A DNA stretch of 64,000 nt from UBA822 sp965249775 (GTDB taxonomy: Bacteria > Gemmatimonadota > Gemmatimonadetes > Longimicrobiales > Gaopeijiaceae). The stretch covers positions 1,116,001 to 1,180,000 of the forward strand of contig OZ252253.1 in assembly GCA_965249775.1 (NCBI GenBank), read 5' to 3'. Position numbers and translations under genes: made by a program. Within the stretch, counting starts at the first letter, position 1. Every line of letters starts with the position of its first letter. This document shows, one piece after another, positions 9,264 through 17,604 of this stretch. Below the pieces are notes generated by a model, which made no database searches, was not told where the DNA came from, and saw only the letters and a program-made list of their open reading frames with translations.

Positions 9264-9359
9264 GAAGCTATCCCATCCCCCATATACGAGGCGCCCGCCC
9301 ACCCAGAATCTCCTCTCGGGACCCTCGATGAACAGGCGCGTTTGCGACTACCATGGAAG

Positions 9360-9389
9360 ATCTTATCGAGGCGTGTCTCAAGGTGTCAA
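9360..9389 (-). promoter_or_regulatory. Sigma-70-type promoter of guaB
   Basis: On the - strand there is a perfect -35 box TTGACA (9384-9389), an 18-base spacer and a -10 box TAAGAT (9360-9365, five of six consensus positions). Transcription would start near 9353 and give guaB a leader of about 90 bases. No other gene could use it, and nothing else is seen in the 219-base gap. Confidence 0.7.
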
Positions 9390-9482
9390 CCCTGGGCGCG
9401 GCGACGACACGATGCCCCTAGCTATGGCTTCGAGCTACAACGACGAGGGCACCGCGCGGCGTGGTCCAGACCACGTCACCTT

Positions 9483-9980
9483 CTAGTCCGTGGCGGGCGG
9501 ATCCTCCGACCGGGGATCATGCTCCGTGGGAGGCTCCTCCACCGAGGGAGGGCCATCCACGCGGGTGTGCCCGTCCACCGGGGTGAGCTCGTCTCCCGGG
9601 CTTTGCTCGTCTCCCGGGTGGAGCTCTCGCGGGGGGAGCTTGTCCTCTCCGATCTCCTCCCCACCGGGCGTGAGCTCCTCCATGAGCTTTCTTCCAGCGG
9701 AAGAAACGTTCTGGAGCACCCGGTCCGCAGCCGAAATCAGTTGAAAGGCTTCGCGAAGCTTCGCTGGGCTCATCGACTTGCTTCTAAGCTTGTCCTCCAT
9801 CTTTTCCGCGAAGCGCCGGAGTCCGGACGTCTCTTCGGCGCCGTCCGTCCCATACTTGCCCTCCAGAAACTCGATGTAGTCCAGCATCTGGTAGACCTGC
9901 GCCTCAGGCAGGCTCTCGATCTTCCGTATGAGACGCTCGCGAAGTATGTCGTGCATGGACGCAGATCCGGATAGGGTCAC
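9483..9980 (-). CDS. Hypothetical protein with acidic Pro-rich tail
   Basis: I do not recognise this 165-residue protein as a named family. Residues about 9-45 (LRERLIRKIESLPEAQVYQM and on) resemble the short helical segment found at the N-terminus of many small DUF2281/antitoxin-like proteins. Residues about 50-105 are predicted helical. From about residue 108 the chain turns into a low-complexity acidic tail with repeated PGDE/PVDG/RVDG units, probably disordered. The GTG at 9980 is preferred because GAAGGGAG lies 5 bases upstream; an ATG at 9956 is the alternative. There is no obvious partner: guaB follows on the same strand but has its own promoter. Confidence 0.65.
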   Translation of the reverse strand: MTLSGSASMHDILRERLIRKIESLPEAQVYQMLDYIEFLEGKYGTDGAEETSGLRRFAEKMEDKLRSKSMSPAKLREAFQLISAADRVLQNVSSAGRKLMEELTPGGEEIGEDKLPPRELHPGDEQSPGDELTPVDGHTRVDGPPSVEEPPTEHDPRSEDPPATD

Positions 9981-10127
9981 GTGCTCCCTTCAAATGCCAA
10001 CCGCAAGTTAACACCGCCCGGGGTATAGGGGCGACGGCTTGCCCGGCCGTGGAAAGCACCTAACGTTTGTTGTCATCACGTTCGCCGCCATCTTAGGCTC
10101 CCCCCTTTTCGATCACCCTTCTAAACC

Positions 10128-10949
10128 ATGACCTTTCTACCCAATCGAGTCGTTGAAGTCTCGGAGGACGCCGATCAACTCTATGGCGATTGGCTTGGGT
10201 CCATCGGCGAGCGCCTCGATGCCCCGGACTGTGACCGTTACGAGCTCTGCCGGAGCGTCCTGACCGAGATCCACTTCCCCCAGCTCACCGACGTAGACCC
10301 GGCCACGCTTCCGGTCGCCACGCAGGTCGTGCTCGCCCAGATGGACGCCAGAAACGTGACGTTGGAGCCCGAGTACTACGCCGAGATCGACCTGGAGCGG
10401 TACGAACGCGTCAAGCCGCTTATATGGCTCTGGGAGATGTTCGACCGGAGCGCTTTGGCCGAAAACGTGCATCTGGGAGTCAAGTTCCGCAGGATTCTGG
10501 CGAACCGGATTTTTCGCAAGTGCGGGCACAACTTCAAGGCGTTTCACCACGTCAAACTCTCGTTCGGCTACAACCTGGAAGTCGGAGATAACGTGGTGAT
10601 CCATCGGCACGTGCTACTGGATGACCGCGGCGGCATACACTTGGGAGACGGCGTCTCGATCTCCGACTTCGCGAACGTGTACAGCCATTCGCACGATGTC
10701 GTGGTAGGGCAAGACATCGCGACCCCGGTGACGGTCATCGACGCCGGCGTCCGTGTCACGTACCATGCCACGGTCATGTCCGGAGTACATCTCGCGGAGG
10801 GGAGCATGCTCGGGGCGTTCGCGGTCGCCACGAAGGACACCGAGCCACACGCCATCTACGCCGGAATTCCGGCGAAGAAGATCAAGGACAAACCGGGTGT
10901 ATCCCAGCGGCCCCCTGCGCCCGACCCCCTGGCAGACCTTAAGGGGTGA
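10128..10949 (+). CDS. Left-handed beta-helix acyltransferase
   Basis: The 273-residue protein ends in a hexapeptide-repeat (LbH) domain of the maltose/galactoside/serine acetyltransferase superfamily, residues about 135-255: coils such as LEVGDNVVIHRHVLLDD, IHLGDGVSISDFANVYSHSH and the closing IYAGIPAKKIKDK. The N-terminal half (about 1-130) is helical and probably serves as a substrate or oligomer domain. Such enzymes move an acetyl or other acyl group from CoA to a hydroxyl or amine; the acceptor cannot be told. It stops at 10949, directly at the edge of the IS element, and stands alone with no operon partner. Confidence 0.75.
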   Translation: MTFLPNRVVEVSEDADQLYGDWLGSIGERLDAPDCDRYELCRSVLTEIHFPQLTDVDPATLPVATQVVLAQMDARNVTLEPEYYAEIDLERYERVKPLIWLWEMFDRSALAENVHLGVKFRRILANRIFRKCGHNFKAFHHVKLSFGYNLEVGDNVVIHRHVLLDDRGGIHLGDGVSISDFANVYSHSHDVVVGQDIATPVTVIDAGVRVTYHATVMSGVHLAEGSMLGAFAVATKDTEPHAIYAGIPAKKIKDKPGVSQRPPAPDPLADLKG

Positions 10950-10954
10950 TCGGA

Positions 10955-11147
10955 TCAGAGGTGTGACCTACCGAACTCCAGCCAGTGCTCCCTGTGTAGG
11001 CGCGTAGCGGCCCACTGGGAGGTCTGCGGCCGATCTTGCTGGTTGATGTAGTGCTGAATCACCGAGAGCGGGGCTCCACCACAGGAGACGAGGTAGTTGG
11101 ATCGCTCGAGGGCTTGCATGCCGATCCTGTTTGTACGACGATAGAGG
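10955..11147 (-). pseudogene. tnpA: TnpA (Y1 transposase) C-terminal remnant
   Basis: On the - strand one frame reads about 60 codons to a TGA at 10955-10957. It contains SNYLVSCGGAPLSVIQHYIN followed by QQ, the C-terminal strand and helix of IS200/IS605 transposases, including the catalytic Tyr in HYINQQ. The N-terminal two thirds, with the HUH metal site, are absent, and the remnant runs into the tnpB start at 11148. It was too short and lacked a proper start to be seen as an ordinary gene. The orientation, divergent from tnpB, is the IS605 arrangement. Confidence 0.65.
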
Positions 11148-12413
11148 ATGCCGAATAAACACCGAAAGGTAACGTATCGCCTCTATCCCAGCAGGCAACA
11201 GGTCCAGGGCTTGTGGATGATGTTGCACGGGCACCGGGATCTCTATAACGCGTTGCTCGAGCAGCGGCGCAGTGCCTGGCGGCATCAGCGGCGGCACCTG
11301 TCCTTTACGAATCAGTGCGAGGAAATCACCCGGCTGCGAGCTGAGGCCCCCTTCTGGCAGAAGTTCAATGCCCAGTCGATGCAGGTCACCGCGAAGCGCG
11401 TCGATCTAGCTTTCAAGTCATTCTTCCGGCGCCTGAGGCAGGGTGAGAAGCCGGGGTTCCCCCGGTACAAATCGCTGAGTCGCTTCACTGGGTGGGGATA
11501 CAAGACGCACGGCGATGGCTGGCGCTTCACGCCTGATACCGATGATCGGCACCGGCTCCGAAACGGCACACTACGGATCAGTTGGATCGGGGAGATGCGC
11601 GCCCGCGGCAGGATGCGCACTGATGGCATTGCGAAGACCTGCGAGATGGTCCAGGAAGACGGACGCTGGTATGCGTCGATCACGCTCGTGTGCTTTCCTG
11701 GGCGGGAGACGACCGGCCAGGCTGTAGGCATTGACTGGGGAGTCTCGAGCTTCGCCACGGTGGCCACGGCCGACGGCGGTGTAGCCCAGATCCAGAACCC
11801 CAGACTGCTCCGGTCCGCAGAAGGGGCACTGGCCCAGGCGCAGCAGGTCCTGGCCCGTAAAACGAAGGGATCGAGGAACCGAAACAGAGCCCGTCGCAAG
11901 GTGGCCCGGCTGCACCGGAAGGTTGGAAATCAACGTCTGGACTTCTTGCATCAGGTAACCGCCCATCTCGTTCGCCACTTCGGCTTTCTGGCTACGGAAG
12001 AGTTGGCGGTGGCGAACCTGACGAAGTCAGCCCGGGGTACCGAGGAAGCCCCGGGCACGAACGTCCGGCAGAAGGCCGGACTGAACAAATCCATCCTGGA
12101 CACCGCACCGGGAATGTTCCTCTCGATGCTTCGGTACAAAGCGGAAGAAGCTGGTGCCGAGCTCGTGGAGGTGCCCACACGGTCCTTGAAACCCACGCAG
12201 CGCTGCGCACGGTGTTGGGAGACGACGAAGAAGTCGCTCTCGCAGCGCATCCATCACTGCGCACACTGTGGGTTCACCCTGGACCGCGATTGGAACGCAG
12301 CCCTGATTGCGCTGATTTATGCCATGAGTGGCAACGGCCGGGAACCGGCCGCAGGTGTCCGTCTCCCCCCGTCAGGGGCGAGGTGGCACGAAACTCCATG
12401 TAGAGCGGCGTAG
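11148..12413 (+). CDS. tnpB: TnpB RNA-guided nuclease (IS200/IS605 family)
   Basis: TnpB proteins are transposon-encoded RNA-guided DNA nucleases and the ancestors of Cas12. This 421-residue copy is full length and looks active. The RuvC-like site has Asp196 (GIDWGVSSF), a Glu at 284-285 (ATEELAVANL) and the LDRDWNAA motif near residues 378-385. The zinc ribbon has CARC at 353-356 and CAHC at 371-374. The N-terminal part (about 1-180) carries the wedge/REC region with the usual basic patches (KPGFPRYK). The ATG at 11148 gives the typical N-terminus (KVTYRLYPSRQQ). Its stop lies inside the loop of the right-end hairpin. No tnpA partner is left. Confidence 0.92.
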   Translation: MPNKHRKVTYRLYPSRQQVQGLWMMLHGHRDLYNALLEQRRSAWRHQRRHLSFTNQCEEITRLRAEAPFWQKFNAQSMQVTAKRVDLAFKSFFRRLRQGEKPGFPRYKSLSRFTGWGYKTHGDGWRFTPDTDDRHRLRNGTLRISWIGEMRARGRMRTDGIAKTCEMVQEDGRWYASITLVCFPGRETTGQAVGIDWGVSSFATVATADGGVAQIQNPRLLRSAEGALAQAQQVLARKTKGSRNRNRARRKVARLHRKVGNQRLDFLHQVTAHLVRHFGFLATEELAVANLTKSARGTEEAPGTNVRQKAGLNKSILDTAPGMFLSMLRYKAEEAGAELVEVPTRSLKPTQRCARCWETTKKSLSQRIHHCAHCGFTLDRDWNAALIALIYAMSGNGREPAAGVRLPPSGARWHETPCRAA

Positions 12414-12434
12414 CCGCTTACATGGAGTGGTTCA
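12290..12434 (+). ncRNA. Candidate omega RNA (TnpB guide RNA scaffold)
   Basis: In characterised IS200/IS605 elements the guide RNA is made from the 3' end of tnpB and the right end of the element, and the guide is the flanking DNA. Here the tnpB end and hairpin are followed by GGTTCAT at 12429-12435, which resembles the end of the ISDra2 scaffold as I recall it (GGTTCAA). The guide would then begin near 12435 and read into the 3' end of acs. The 5' limit given is only approximate; processing cannot be read from sequence. Confidence 0.45.
12393..12428 (+). repeat. Right-end hairpin of the IS element
   Basis: An imperfect inverted repeat of 16 base pairs has arms at 12393-12409 and 12413-12428, one bulged G and a 3-base loop (GTA). 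The 5' arm is ACTCCATGTAGAGCGGC. The tnpB stop codon TAG (12411-12413) spans the loop and the first base of the 3' arm. Such hairpins are the subterminal structures recognised by Y1 transposases. Confidence 0.75.
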
Positions 12435-14390
12435 TCCCTCCTCCGCCTCGTACTGAGACTTCAGCCGCTCCACGACCGCCGGGTCGGCCAGGGTCGTCGT
12501 ATCGCCTAAGGCCTTCCCTTCTGCAACGTCCTTCAAGAGCCGCCGCATGATCTTGCCGGAGCGGGTCTTGGGAAGGTCGGCCGCGTAGATAATCGTCTCC
12601 GGACGAGCGATCGCTCCGATCTTTTCGACGACGTGCTTCTTCAATTCCACGATGAGATCGTCGTCCCCGTGTTGTCCTCCCTTCAGCGTCACGAATGCGG
12701 CGACGGCCTGACCCTTGATGTCGTGTGACTTACCCACCACGGCCGCCTCGACGACGGCGGGGTGGTCCACCAACGCGCTCTCGACCTCCGTCGTTCCGAT
12801 TCGGTGCCCCGCGACGCTGAGCACGTCGTCTACCCGGCCCAGAAGCCACAAATACCCTGATTCGTCCCGCTTCGCGCCATCGCCCGGAAAATAGATCCCA
12901 TCCCACTTGGACCAATACGTCTCGCGGTACCGCTCGTCATCTCCGTAGATGGTGCGGAGCATCGCCGGCCACGGCTCTGTGATCGCCAAGAAGCCAGCCT
13001 CCACTTCATTTCCAGTTTCGTCGAGTAGGGTGACCGAGATTCCGGGAAAGGGATGCGTCGCGCTCCCCGGACGTGTCTCGGTGACCGCCGGGAGCGGAGT
13101 GATCATGATGGCGCCGGTCTCGGTCTGCCACCACGTATCCACGATCGGGCAGCGTTCCTTGCCGAGAACGCGATGGTACCACATCCACGCCTCCGGATTG
13201 ATCGGCTCGCCGACGCTCCCGAGAAGACGGAGCTTCGACAGGTCATGCTTTTCCGGCCATTCCTCACCCCACTTCATAAAGGCCCGGATCGCCGTGGGTG
13301 CGGTGTAAAAGATCGTCACGCCATACTTCTCGCAGAGGTCCCAGAATCGGTCCTTCTCTGGCCAGTCGGGCCCGCCCTCGTACATGAGGACGGTCGCACC
13401 ATTGGCCAGGGGACCATACACGATGTAGCTGTGTCCGGTGACCCAGCCTACGTCGGCGGTGCACCAATAGACGTCATCCTCCCTCAGATCGAAGACGCAC
13501 TGCGTGGTCGCAGCGACCTGGGTCAAATATCCACCGGTGGTGTGCACCACGCCCTTGGGCTTACCTGTCGTGCCCGAAGTGTAGAGGATGTACAGCAAGT
13601 CTTCGGCATCCATGACCTCGGGTATGCAATCCGTGCTCGCACCGGCCATGAGCTCGTGATACCAGTGATCACGGTCCGCTTGCATATTGGCATCGACCTC
13701 GGCGGTGAGATCCGCCCCTCTCGCCACCACCACGACGTTTTCGACCGTGGTGCAGGACTCCAACGCCTTGTCGGCGTTTTCCTTCAGCGGGACGATTCCC
13801 CCTCGCCTGTATCCGCCGTCCGCAGTGATCAGCACCTTGGCGGTGACATCATTGATACGATCAGCGAGTGATTCCGGACTGAATCCGCCGAAAACCACCG
13901 AGTGGGGAGCGCCGATACGCGTGCAAGCGAGCATGGTGATCGCGGCCTCGGGAATCATGGGCAGGTAGATGGCGACGCGGTCCCCTTTCGCTACCCCCAA
14001 GCCCTTCAGCGCATTGGCGAACTGACACACCTCCCGGTGGAGGCTCTCGTACGTGTACTCGCGGACATCGCCCGGCTCTCCCTCCCAGATCAGCGCCGCC
14101 TTGTTACGGCGTCGCCCATCCAGGTGCCTATCCAGACAATTATGGGAGACATTGAGCTTTCCCCCGACGAACCACTTGGCGTGAGGGGGTTCCCATTCGA
14201 GCACCGTGTGCCATCGTTCGAACCAATCCAGTTTCTCCGCCCACGACTCCCAAAAGGCGAGGCGGTCCGCCTGAGCACTCTCGTACAGGCCGCGATCCTG
14301 TACGACGGCCCCTTCCCTGAAATGTTCGGGGGATGGAAATCGGCGAGTCTCGGTGAGGAGAACGTCCAGGCCCTGCCCCTCTTCGCTCAT
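12432..14390 (-). CDS. acs: Acetyl-CoA synthetase
   Basis: Acs activates acetate to acetyl-CoA through acetyl-AMP, letting the cell use acetate as carbon source. The 652-residue product is the normal length. It has the N-terminal Acs segment (WFVGGKLNVSHNCLDRHL), the nucleotide loop YTSGTTGKPKG, the WWQTETG motif and the C-terminal LPKTRSGKIMRR, whose last-domain Lys is the classic regulatory acetylation site. The ATG at 14390 has GGGAGAG about 5 bases upstream. The stop codon overlaps the right end of the neighbouring IS element (TCAT at 12432-12435), yet the protein ends at a normal place. Confidence 0.96.
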   Translation of the reverse strand: MSEEGQGLDVLLTETRRFPSPEHFREGAVVQDRGLYESAQADRLAFWESWAEKLDWFERWHTVLEWEPPHAKWFVGGKLNVSHNCLDRHLDGRRRNKAALIWEGEPGDVREYTYESLHREVCQFANALKGLGVAKGDRVAIYLPMIPEAAITMLACTRIGAPHSVVFGGFSPESLADRINDVTAKVLITADGGYRRGGIVPLKENADKALESCTTVENVVVVARGADLTAEVDANMQADRDHWYHELMAGASTDCIPEVMDAEDLLYILYTSGTTGKPKGVVHTTGGYLTQVAATTQCVFDLREDDVYWCTADVGWVTGHSYIVYGPLANGATVLMYEGGPDWPEKDRFWDLCEKYGVTIFYTAPTAIRAFMKWGEEWPEKHDLSKLRLLGSVGEPINPEAWMWYHRVLGKERCPIVDTWWQTETGAIMITPLPAVTETRPGSATHPFPGISVTLLDETGNEVEAGFLAITEPWPAMLRTIYGDDERYRETYWSKWDGIYFPGDGAKRDESGYLWLLGRVDDVLSVAGHRIGTTEVESALVDHPAVVEAAVVGKSHDIKGQAVAAFVTLKGGQHGDDDLIVELKKHVVEKIGAIARPETIIYAADLPKTRSGKIMRRLLKDVAEGKALGDTTTLADPAVVERLKSQYEAEEG

Positions 14391-14513
14391 TCGACTCTCC
14401 CGTTTCCGATTTCCGCGCCTTCAAGTGGACCATCTGTGTGCCGAAACGATCCAGAAAAATTTCGGCGTGCTCCCGCCAGAGTAGGACGATCTAGCAGCGG
14501 ACGGCAAGCGAGG

Positions 14514-15074
14514 TTATCCCGCCTCGATCAGTGAAGACCTGAGGCCTTCATGACCCAAGGACCGCTCGAAGGCCGTGGTAGTAGCTGAGGCCAACGCCGA
14601 TACGGCGCTCGCCCCGGCGCTCAACGCTTCCTCAGGGATGGTGAGCTTGATGCGGACCTCCGTCTCGGCGGTGGGCGGATCGTCCTTCGGGCCATCCATC
14701 CTCAAACGCACCACGAATGGGGTATGATACTGCTCAGGAAGACAGTCAGCGGTGACCTTTGCGAGGGCTGCAAGAAGATCGGGCATCGGCTCCAATAGCC
14801 CCAACTCCGGGCCGAGCACGACCAGAGCTAGATTCCCCTTGAGGCCCTTCGTCGTCTCGTCCAGGTACACATCGATGCTCACAAAGTCTGGATTCGCATC
14901 GTTATGAAAGAAGAGGTAGGCGCTACGTGAGCTCTCCCCCTGCCAACGGCCCTCGAACTGGTGGCTGGTAGTCTTTTGGAGGCCGGAGAGCACCCAGCCG
15001 GAACGCGTGATACCGTCCTGAACCGCCTCGATAAACGGCTCCAGGGTCAACAGAGGTCGAGCATCGTCGATCAT
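14514..15074 (-). CDS. Hypothetical protein
   Basis: I do not recognise this 186-residue protein. It has no signal peptide or membrane segment, one or two central beta-rich stretches (SAYLFFHND, FVSIDVYLDE, PFVVRLRMDG, TEVRIKLTIPE) and an Ala-rich C-terminal helix. The pattern suggests a compact cytosolic alpha/beta protein. It is divergent from the Fur-family gene, whose start is 36 bases away, so the two could share a control region. Homologues would decide whether this is a conserved family; I can only say the ORF is open at full length and uses codons like its neighbours. Confidence 0.6.
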   Translation of the reverse strand: MIDDARPLLTLEPFIEAVQDGITRSGWVLSGLQKTTSHQFEGRWQGESSRSAYLFFHNDANPDFVSIDVYLDETTKGLKGNLALVVLGPELGLLEPMPDLLAALAKVTADCLPEQYHTPFVVRLRMDGPKDDPPTAETEVRIKLTIPEEALSAGASAVSALASATTTAFERSLGHEGLRSSLIEAG

Positions 15075-15110
15075 GGCTAAGGCCGGGGTCGATGGGTATA
15101 TTGTAAAATC

Positions 15111-15584
15111 ATGAAATCATCGAACGCGAATTCCAGCGATTTGGTGTTGCGCCGGGCCCTTCAGGAGAACGGGCATCGTTATACCGATCAGCGCGCCGCC
15201 GTTTTCAGGCACGTTGCCCGCAGCAGAGTCCACCCCACCGCGGAGGACGTGTTCCTGAATGTACGTACCGAAGTGCCCGGAATCTCGCTCGCGACGGTCT
15301 ACAAGAGCCTCGAAACGTTGGTCAGCTGTGGACTGGCGAAGAAGCTCAATCCCGCGGACGGCTCGGCCCGGTTTTGTGGCCGGAAGGAACCCCACCATCA
15401 TGCGCGCTGCCTGGCCTGTGGGAGCGTGTCGGACGTTACCGGTGAGCTCGACGGCCTGGACATGGCCACACTCCGGTCACGGGCCAAGGGATTCGACTTG
15501 GTGGGATACGAGCTCGAGTTGACGGGGTACTGCTCCGACTGCACGCCCCCGTTGGGTAACGGGGCCGGCGCCTCCTCCAACTGA
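15111..15584 (+). CDS. Fur/PerR-family metalloregulator
   Basis: This 157-residue protein is a Fur-superfamily repressor. Residues about 10-85 form the winged helix (YTDQRAAVFRHV, then SLATVYKSLETLVSCGLAKK) and the rest the dimer/metal domain. It has HHHARCLAC and CSDC, giving the structural CxxC pair zinc site, and the first His cluster for the sensing metal. The N-terminal and HHHARC wording looks closer to PerR-like members than to classical Fur, but the regulated metal or peroxide cannot be fixed. An AT-rich TATATTGTAAAAT segment (15094-15106) lies just before the ATG and could hold its promoter or an autoregulatory box. dacB follows after 91 bases. Confidence 0.88.
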   Translation: MKSSNANSSDLVLRRALQENGHRYTDQRAAVFRHVARSRVHPTAEDVFLNVRTEVPGISLATVYKSLETLVSCGLAKKLNPADGSARFCGRKEPHHHARCLACGSVSDVTGELDGLDMATLRSRAKGFDLVGYELELTGYCSDCTPPLGNGAGASSN

Positions 15585-15675
15585 CGGCATCACCCTGATC
15601 GGCCTCCTCAAGAGGATCCGCTTCCCCGAGACGAATCGCTTCCCCGAGACCTGGATCCCCACGATTCGGGATCAC

Positions 15676-17271
15676 GTGGCCCGCGCCAGGAGGCCTTTTG
15701 GGGGGCTGATCGCCGGTCTGGTTCTCTTGCTCTGGACTTCGCAGGCCTGGGAAGACGAGTCCGTACCTCCACAGCCGACCGAGGTCCCGGAAACCGTTCG
15801 GCCGCAACTACGGGCACCGCCGAGTCAAGACGTCCTCACGCTGCGGCAAGACCTTTCGGCTCTCCTGAACACTCAGTCGCTGCGGAGAGCCGAGTGGAGC
15901 GTCCTTGTCGTCTCCCTCGAGGAGGGGGACACTCTGTTCGCACTGGATGAGAACCGCTTCTTGGCGCCGGCGTCGAACATGAAGATCGCCACGACCGCCG
16001 CGGCCCTCCACTTTCTTGGGCCCTTCTTCAGGTACCAGACGTTTGTCTTCGCAGACGGGCCCATCGAGAACGGGGTCCTCCGAGGGGACCTCATCCTGTA
16101 CGGAACGGGAGATCCGGGTATCTCTGATCGCTTCTACCGGAATCGCACTGATGTGTTCGAAGCGTTCGCCGACCAGATCGCCGAAGCCGGCATCACCCGT
16201 ATCGAGGGCGCCGTGGTCGGCGACGCGACGTACTTTTCCGGGCCCGAGCTGGGACCGGAGTGGGATCCGAGGGACCTGAACGAGTGGTTCGCCGCATCAG
16301 TGTCGGCGCTCTCCTTCAACGAGAACATCGTCACGCTTCAGATCCTTCCGTCGGCTCGCCTGGGCTTCCCGCCTCGGATCGAGACGATTCCTTTCGGATT
16401 TCCGCTCGATGTGAGCAACCAGGCGGAGACGGTGGCGGGCCGTCCTCGTCCCAACCTCTGGTTGGACCGAGTAGAGCCTACGGCGCCCATTCGTGTCGAC
16501 GGGGAGATTCGGCAGGGAGGGCCCGATATTTGGCGCCGCCTCACAGTCCCGGATCCGGCCTTTTTCGCCGCCCGGGTGCTTAGAGAGGTGCTGATCTCCA
16601 ACGGCATCGGCGTCAGGGCTCCCGAAAGAGCCGTTCATGCCCCGGCCGAGTCCAGGATCACCGGACGCGAGTCCTGGGCCCCCGGACTCGGCGACCGGGA
16701 TGAGCCTGAGCTCCTCGCTCACCATACGTCGCCGGAGCTGCTCGAGTACCTGACGGTCGTCAACCATGAAAGTCACAATTTGTTTGCCGAGACGATCATC
16801 AAGACGATGGGCAAGGTCACGACCGGCGAAGGATCCTTCGAAGGAGGCGCCAGTGCGGTGCGTTCGTTCGTCACGGGGGAAGCCGGGATCGACGGCGATC
16901 AGATTCTGGCCGTGGACGGATCCGGATTGTCGAAGGGTAACCGGACCAGCGCCGGGGCTCTGGTTGGGCTCCTGCTGCACGTGGCCGCTTCCGATAATTG
17001 GGACGCGTTCGTCTCGACTCTACCCGAAGCGGGCCGTCGATCCCTCCGCAGAATGTATGGGACTCGGGCGGCCCGTAACCTTCGAGCCAAGACGGGGACC
17101 ATCGATGGGGTGTCCGCTCTCACCGGAATCGTCACGACCCGGGATGGCGAGACGCTACTCTTCAGCATTCTCTCGAACGAACTCCGATCCACCGGCGCCG
17201 CCAAGCGCGTCGAGGACCGGATCGGCGCTCGTTTAGCTGACTTCCACCGAGGCCCGACTCCCACCTCCTAG
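15676..17271 (+). CDS. dacB: D-alanyl-D-alanine carboxypeptidase/endopeptidase (PBP4, S13 family)
   Basis: DacB trims and cuts peptide cross-links in peptidoglycan from the periplasmic side. The 531-residue product has an N-terminal signal segment (about 8-25), then the three penicillin-binding motifs: SNMK (SxxK), SHN (SxN, in NHESHNLF) and KTGT. The large insert between the first two motifs is typical of the S13 family. The GTG at 15676 is the first start codon in the open frame, although the frame stays open upstream through a duplicated 14-base unit (cgcttccccgagac at 15619 and 15637). The gene end overlaps a convergent small gene by 39 bases. Confidence 0.9.
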   Translation: MARARRPFGGLIAGLVLLLWTSQAWEDESVPPQPTEVPETVRPQLRAPPSQDVLTLRQDLSALLNTQSLRRAEWSVLVVSLEEGDTLFALDENRFLAPASNMKIATTAAALHFLGPFFRYQTFVFADGPIENGVLRGDLILYGTGDPGISDRFYRNRTDVFEAFADQIAEAGITRIEGAVVGDATYFSGPELGPEWDPRDLNEWFAASVSALSFNENIVTLQILPSARLGFPPRIETIPFGFPLDVSNQAETVAGRPRPNLWLDRVEPTAPIRVDGEIRQGGPDIWRRLTVPDPAFFAARVLREVLISNGIGVRAPERAVHAPAESRITGRESWAPGLGDRDEPELLAHHTSPELLEYLTVVNHESHNLFAETIIKTMGKVTTGEGSFEGGASAVRSFVTGEAGIDGDQILAVDGSGLSKGNRTSAGALVGLLLHVAASDNWDAFVSTLPEAGRRSLRRMYGTRAARNLRAKTGTIDGVSALTGIVTTRDGETLLFSILSNELRSTGAAKRVEDRIGARLADFHRGPTPTS

Positions 17272-17508
17272 GGCTGACCGTCCCCGCGCTGACCGAAGTC
17301 TCTTTCGAAGCTCCACACCGGACATGGTGGCCAGCGTCCTCTCGGCGGTTTCCTGACTGTTCCACTTCACGTCGAGAAGCTCCACTCCCTGGTCTTCCGC
17401 GCCTTCCGGGTGGAAATAGAGGTGGTGGCGCCCCTTAAAGTCGAGGCCCTCGTCCGAGCGCACCGTGGCCACCCAGGCCCCGCCATCCGAATCCAGAAAA
17501 TTCCTCAT
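17233..17508 (-). CDS. Small hypothetical protein
   Basis: This 91-residue ORF starts with MRNFLDSDGGAWVATVRSD and includes a GRHHLYFHPEG segment, a pattern that looks like a small folded beta-rich protein and not a shadow of dacB, since most of it lies beyond the dacB stop. The last 13 codons overlap dacB on the opposite strand. The start ATG at 17508 has no strong ribosome-binding site. I do not know a function. It may be a conserved hypothetical of this phylum, but that could not be tested. Confidence 0.5.
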   Translation of the reverse strand: MRNFLDSDGGAWVATVRSDEGLDFKGRHHLYFHPEGAEDQGVELLDVKWNSQETAERTLATMSGVELRKRLRSARGRSALGGGSRASVEVS

Positions 17509-17604
17509 ATGCAGATCATCGTGGGTTCGGGCGAATAGGCTAAATGGTGTCTCGGGGGTTGTCTAAAGCTAGGTTTGCCCCATCGGAAAGACAACGGAGC
17601 TCCT

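Larger units (their letters stand above)
10950..12435. mobile_element. IS200/IS605-type element, tnpA-decayed
   Basis: The element consists of a divergent pair, a 3' remnant of the Y1 transposase tnpA on the - strand and an intact tnpB on the + strand, and ends in a long hairpin followed by GGTTCAT. It fills the space between the stop codons of two convergent genes (acyltransferase at 10949, acs at 12432), so the insertion harmed neither. The left boundary is inferred from the end of the acyltransferase gene; a left-end hairpin was not found. Without tnpA it cannot move by itself. Confidence 0.75.

Noticed and set aside
10968..11297. 109-codon - strand ORF over the tnpA remnant and tnpB start
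   Set aside because: It is out of frame with the transposase match; the correct frame is the one ending at 10955.
11148..12413. Cas12/CRISPR effector
   Set aside because: Size (421 residues), IS605-type flanks and absence of any CRISPR array or cas gene show TnpB.
15583..15675. Upstream extension of dacB through the duplicated 14-base unit
   Set aside because: The frame is open, but it has no start codon before 15676 and the signal-peptide-like segment fits the GTG there.
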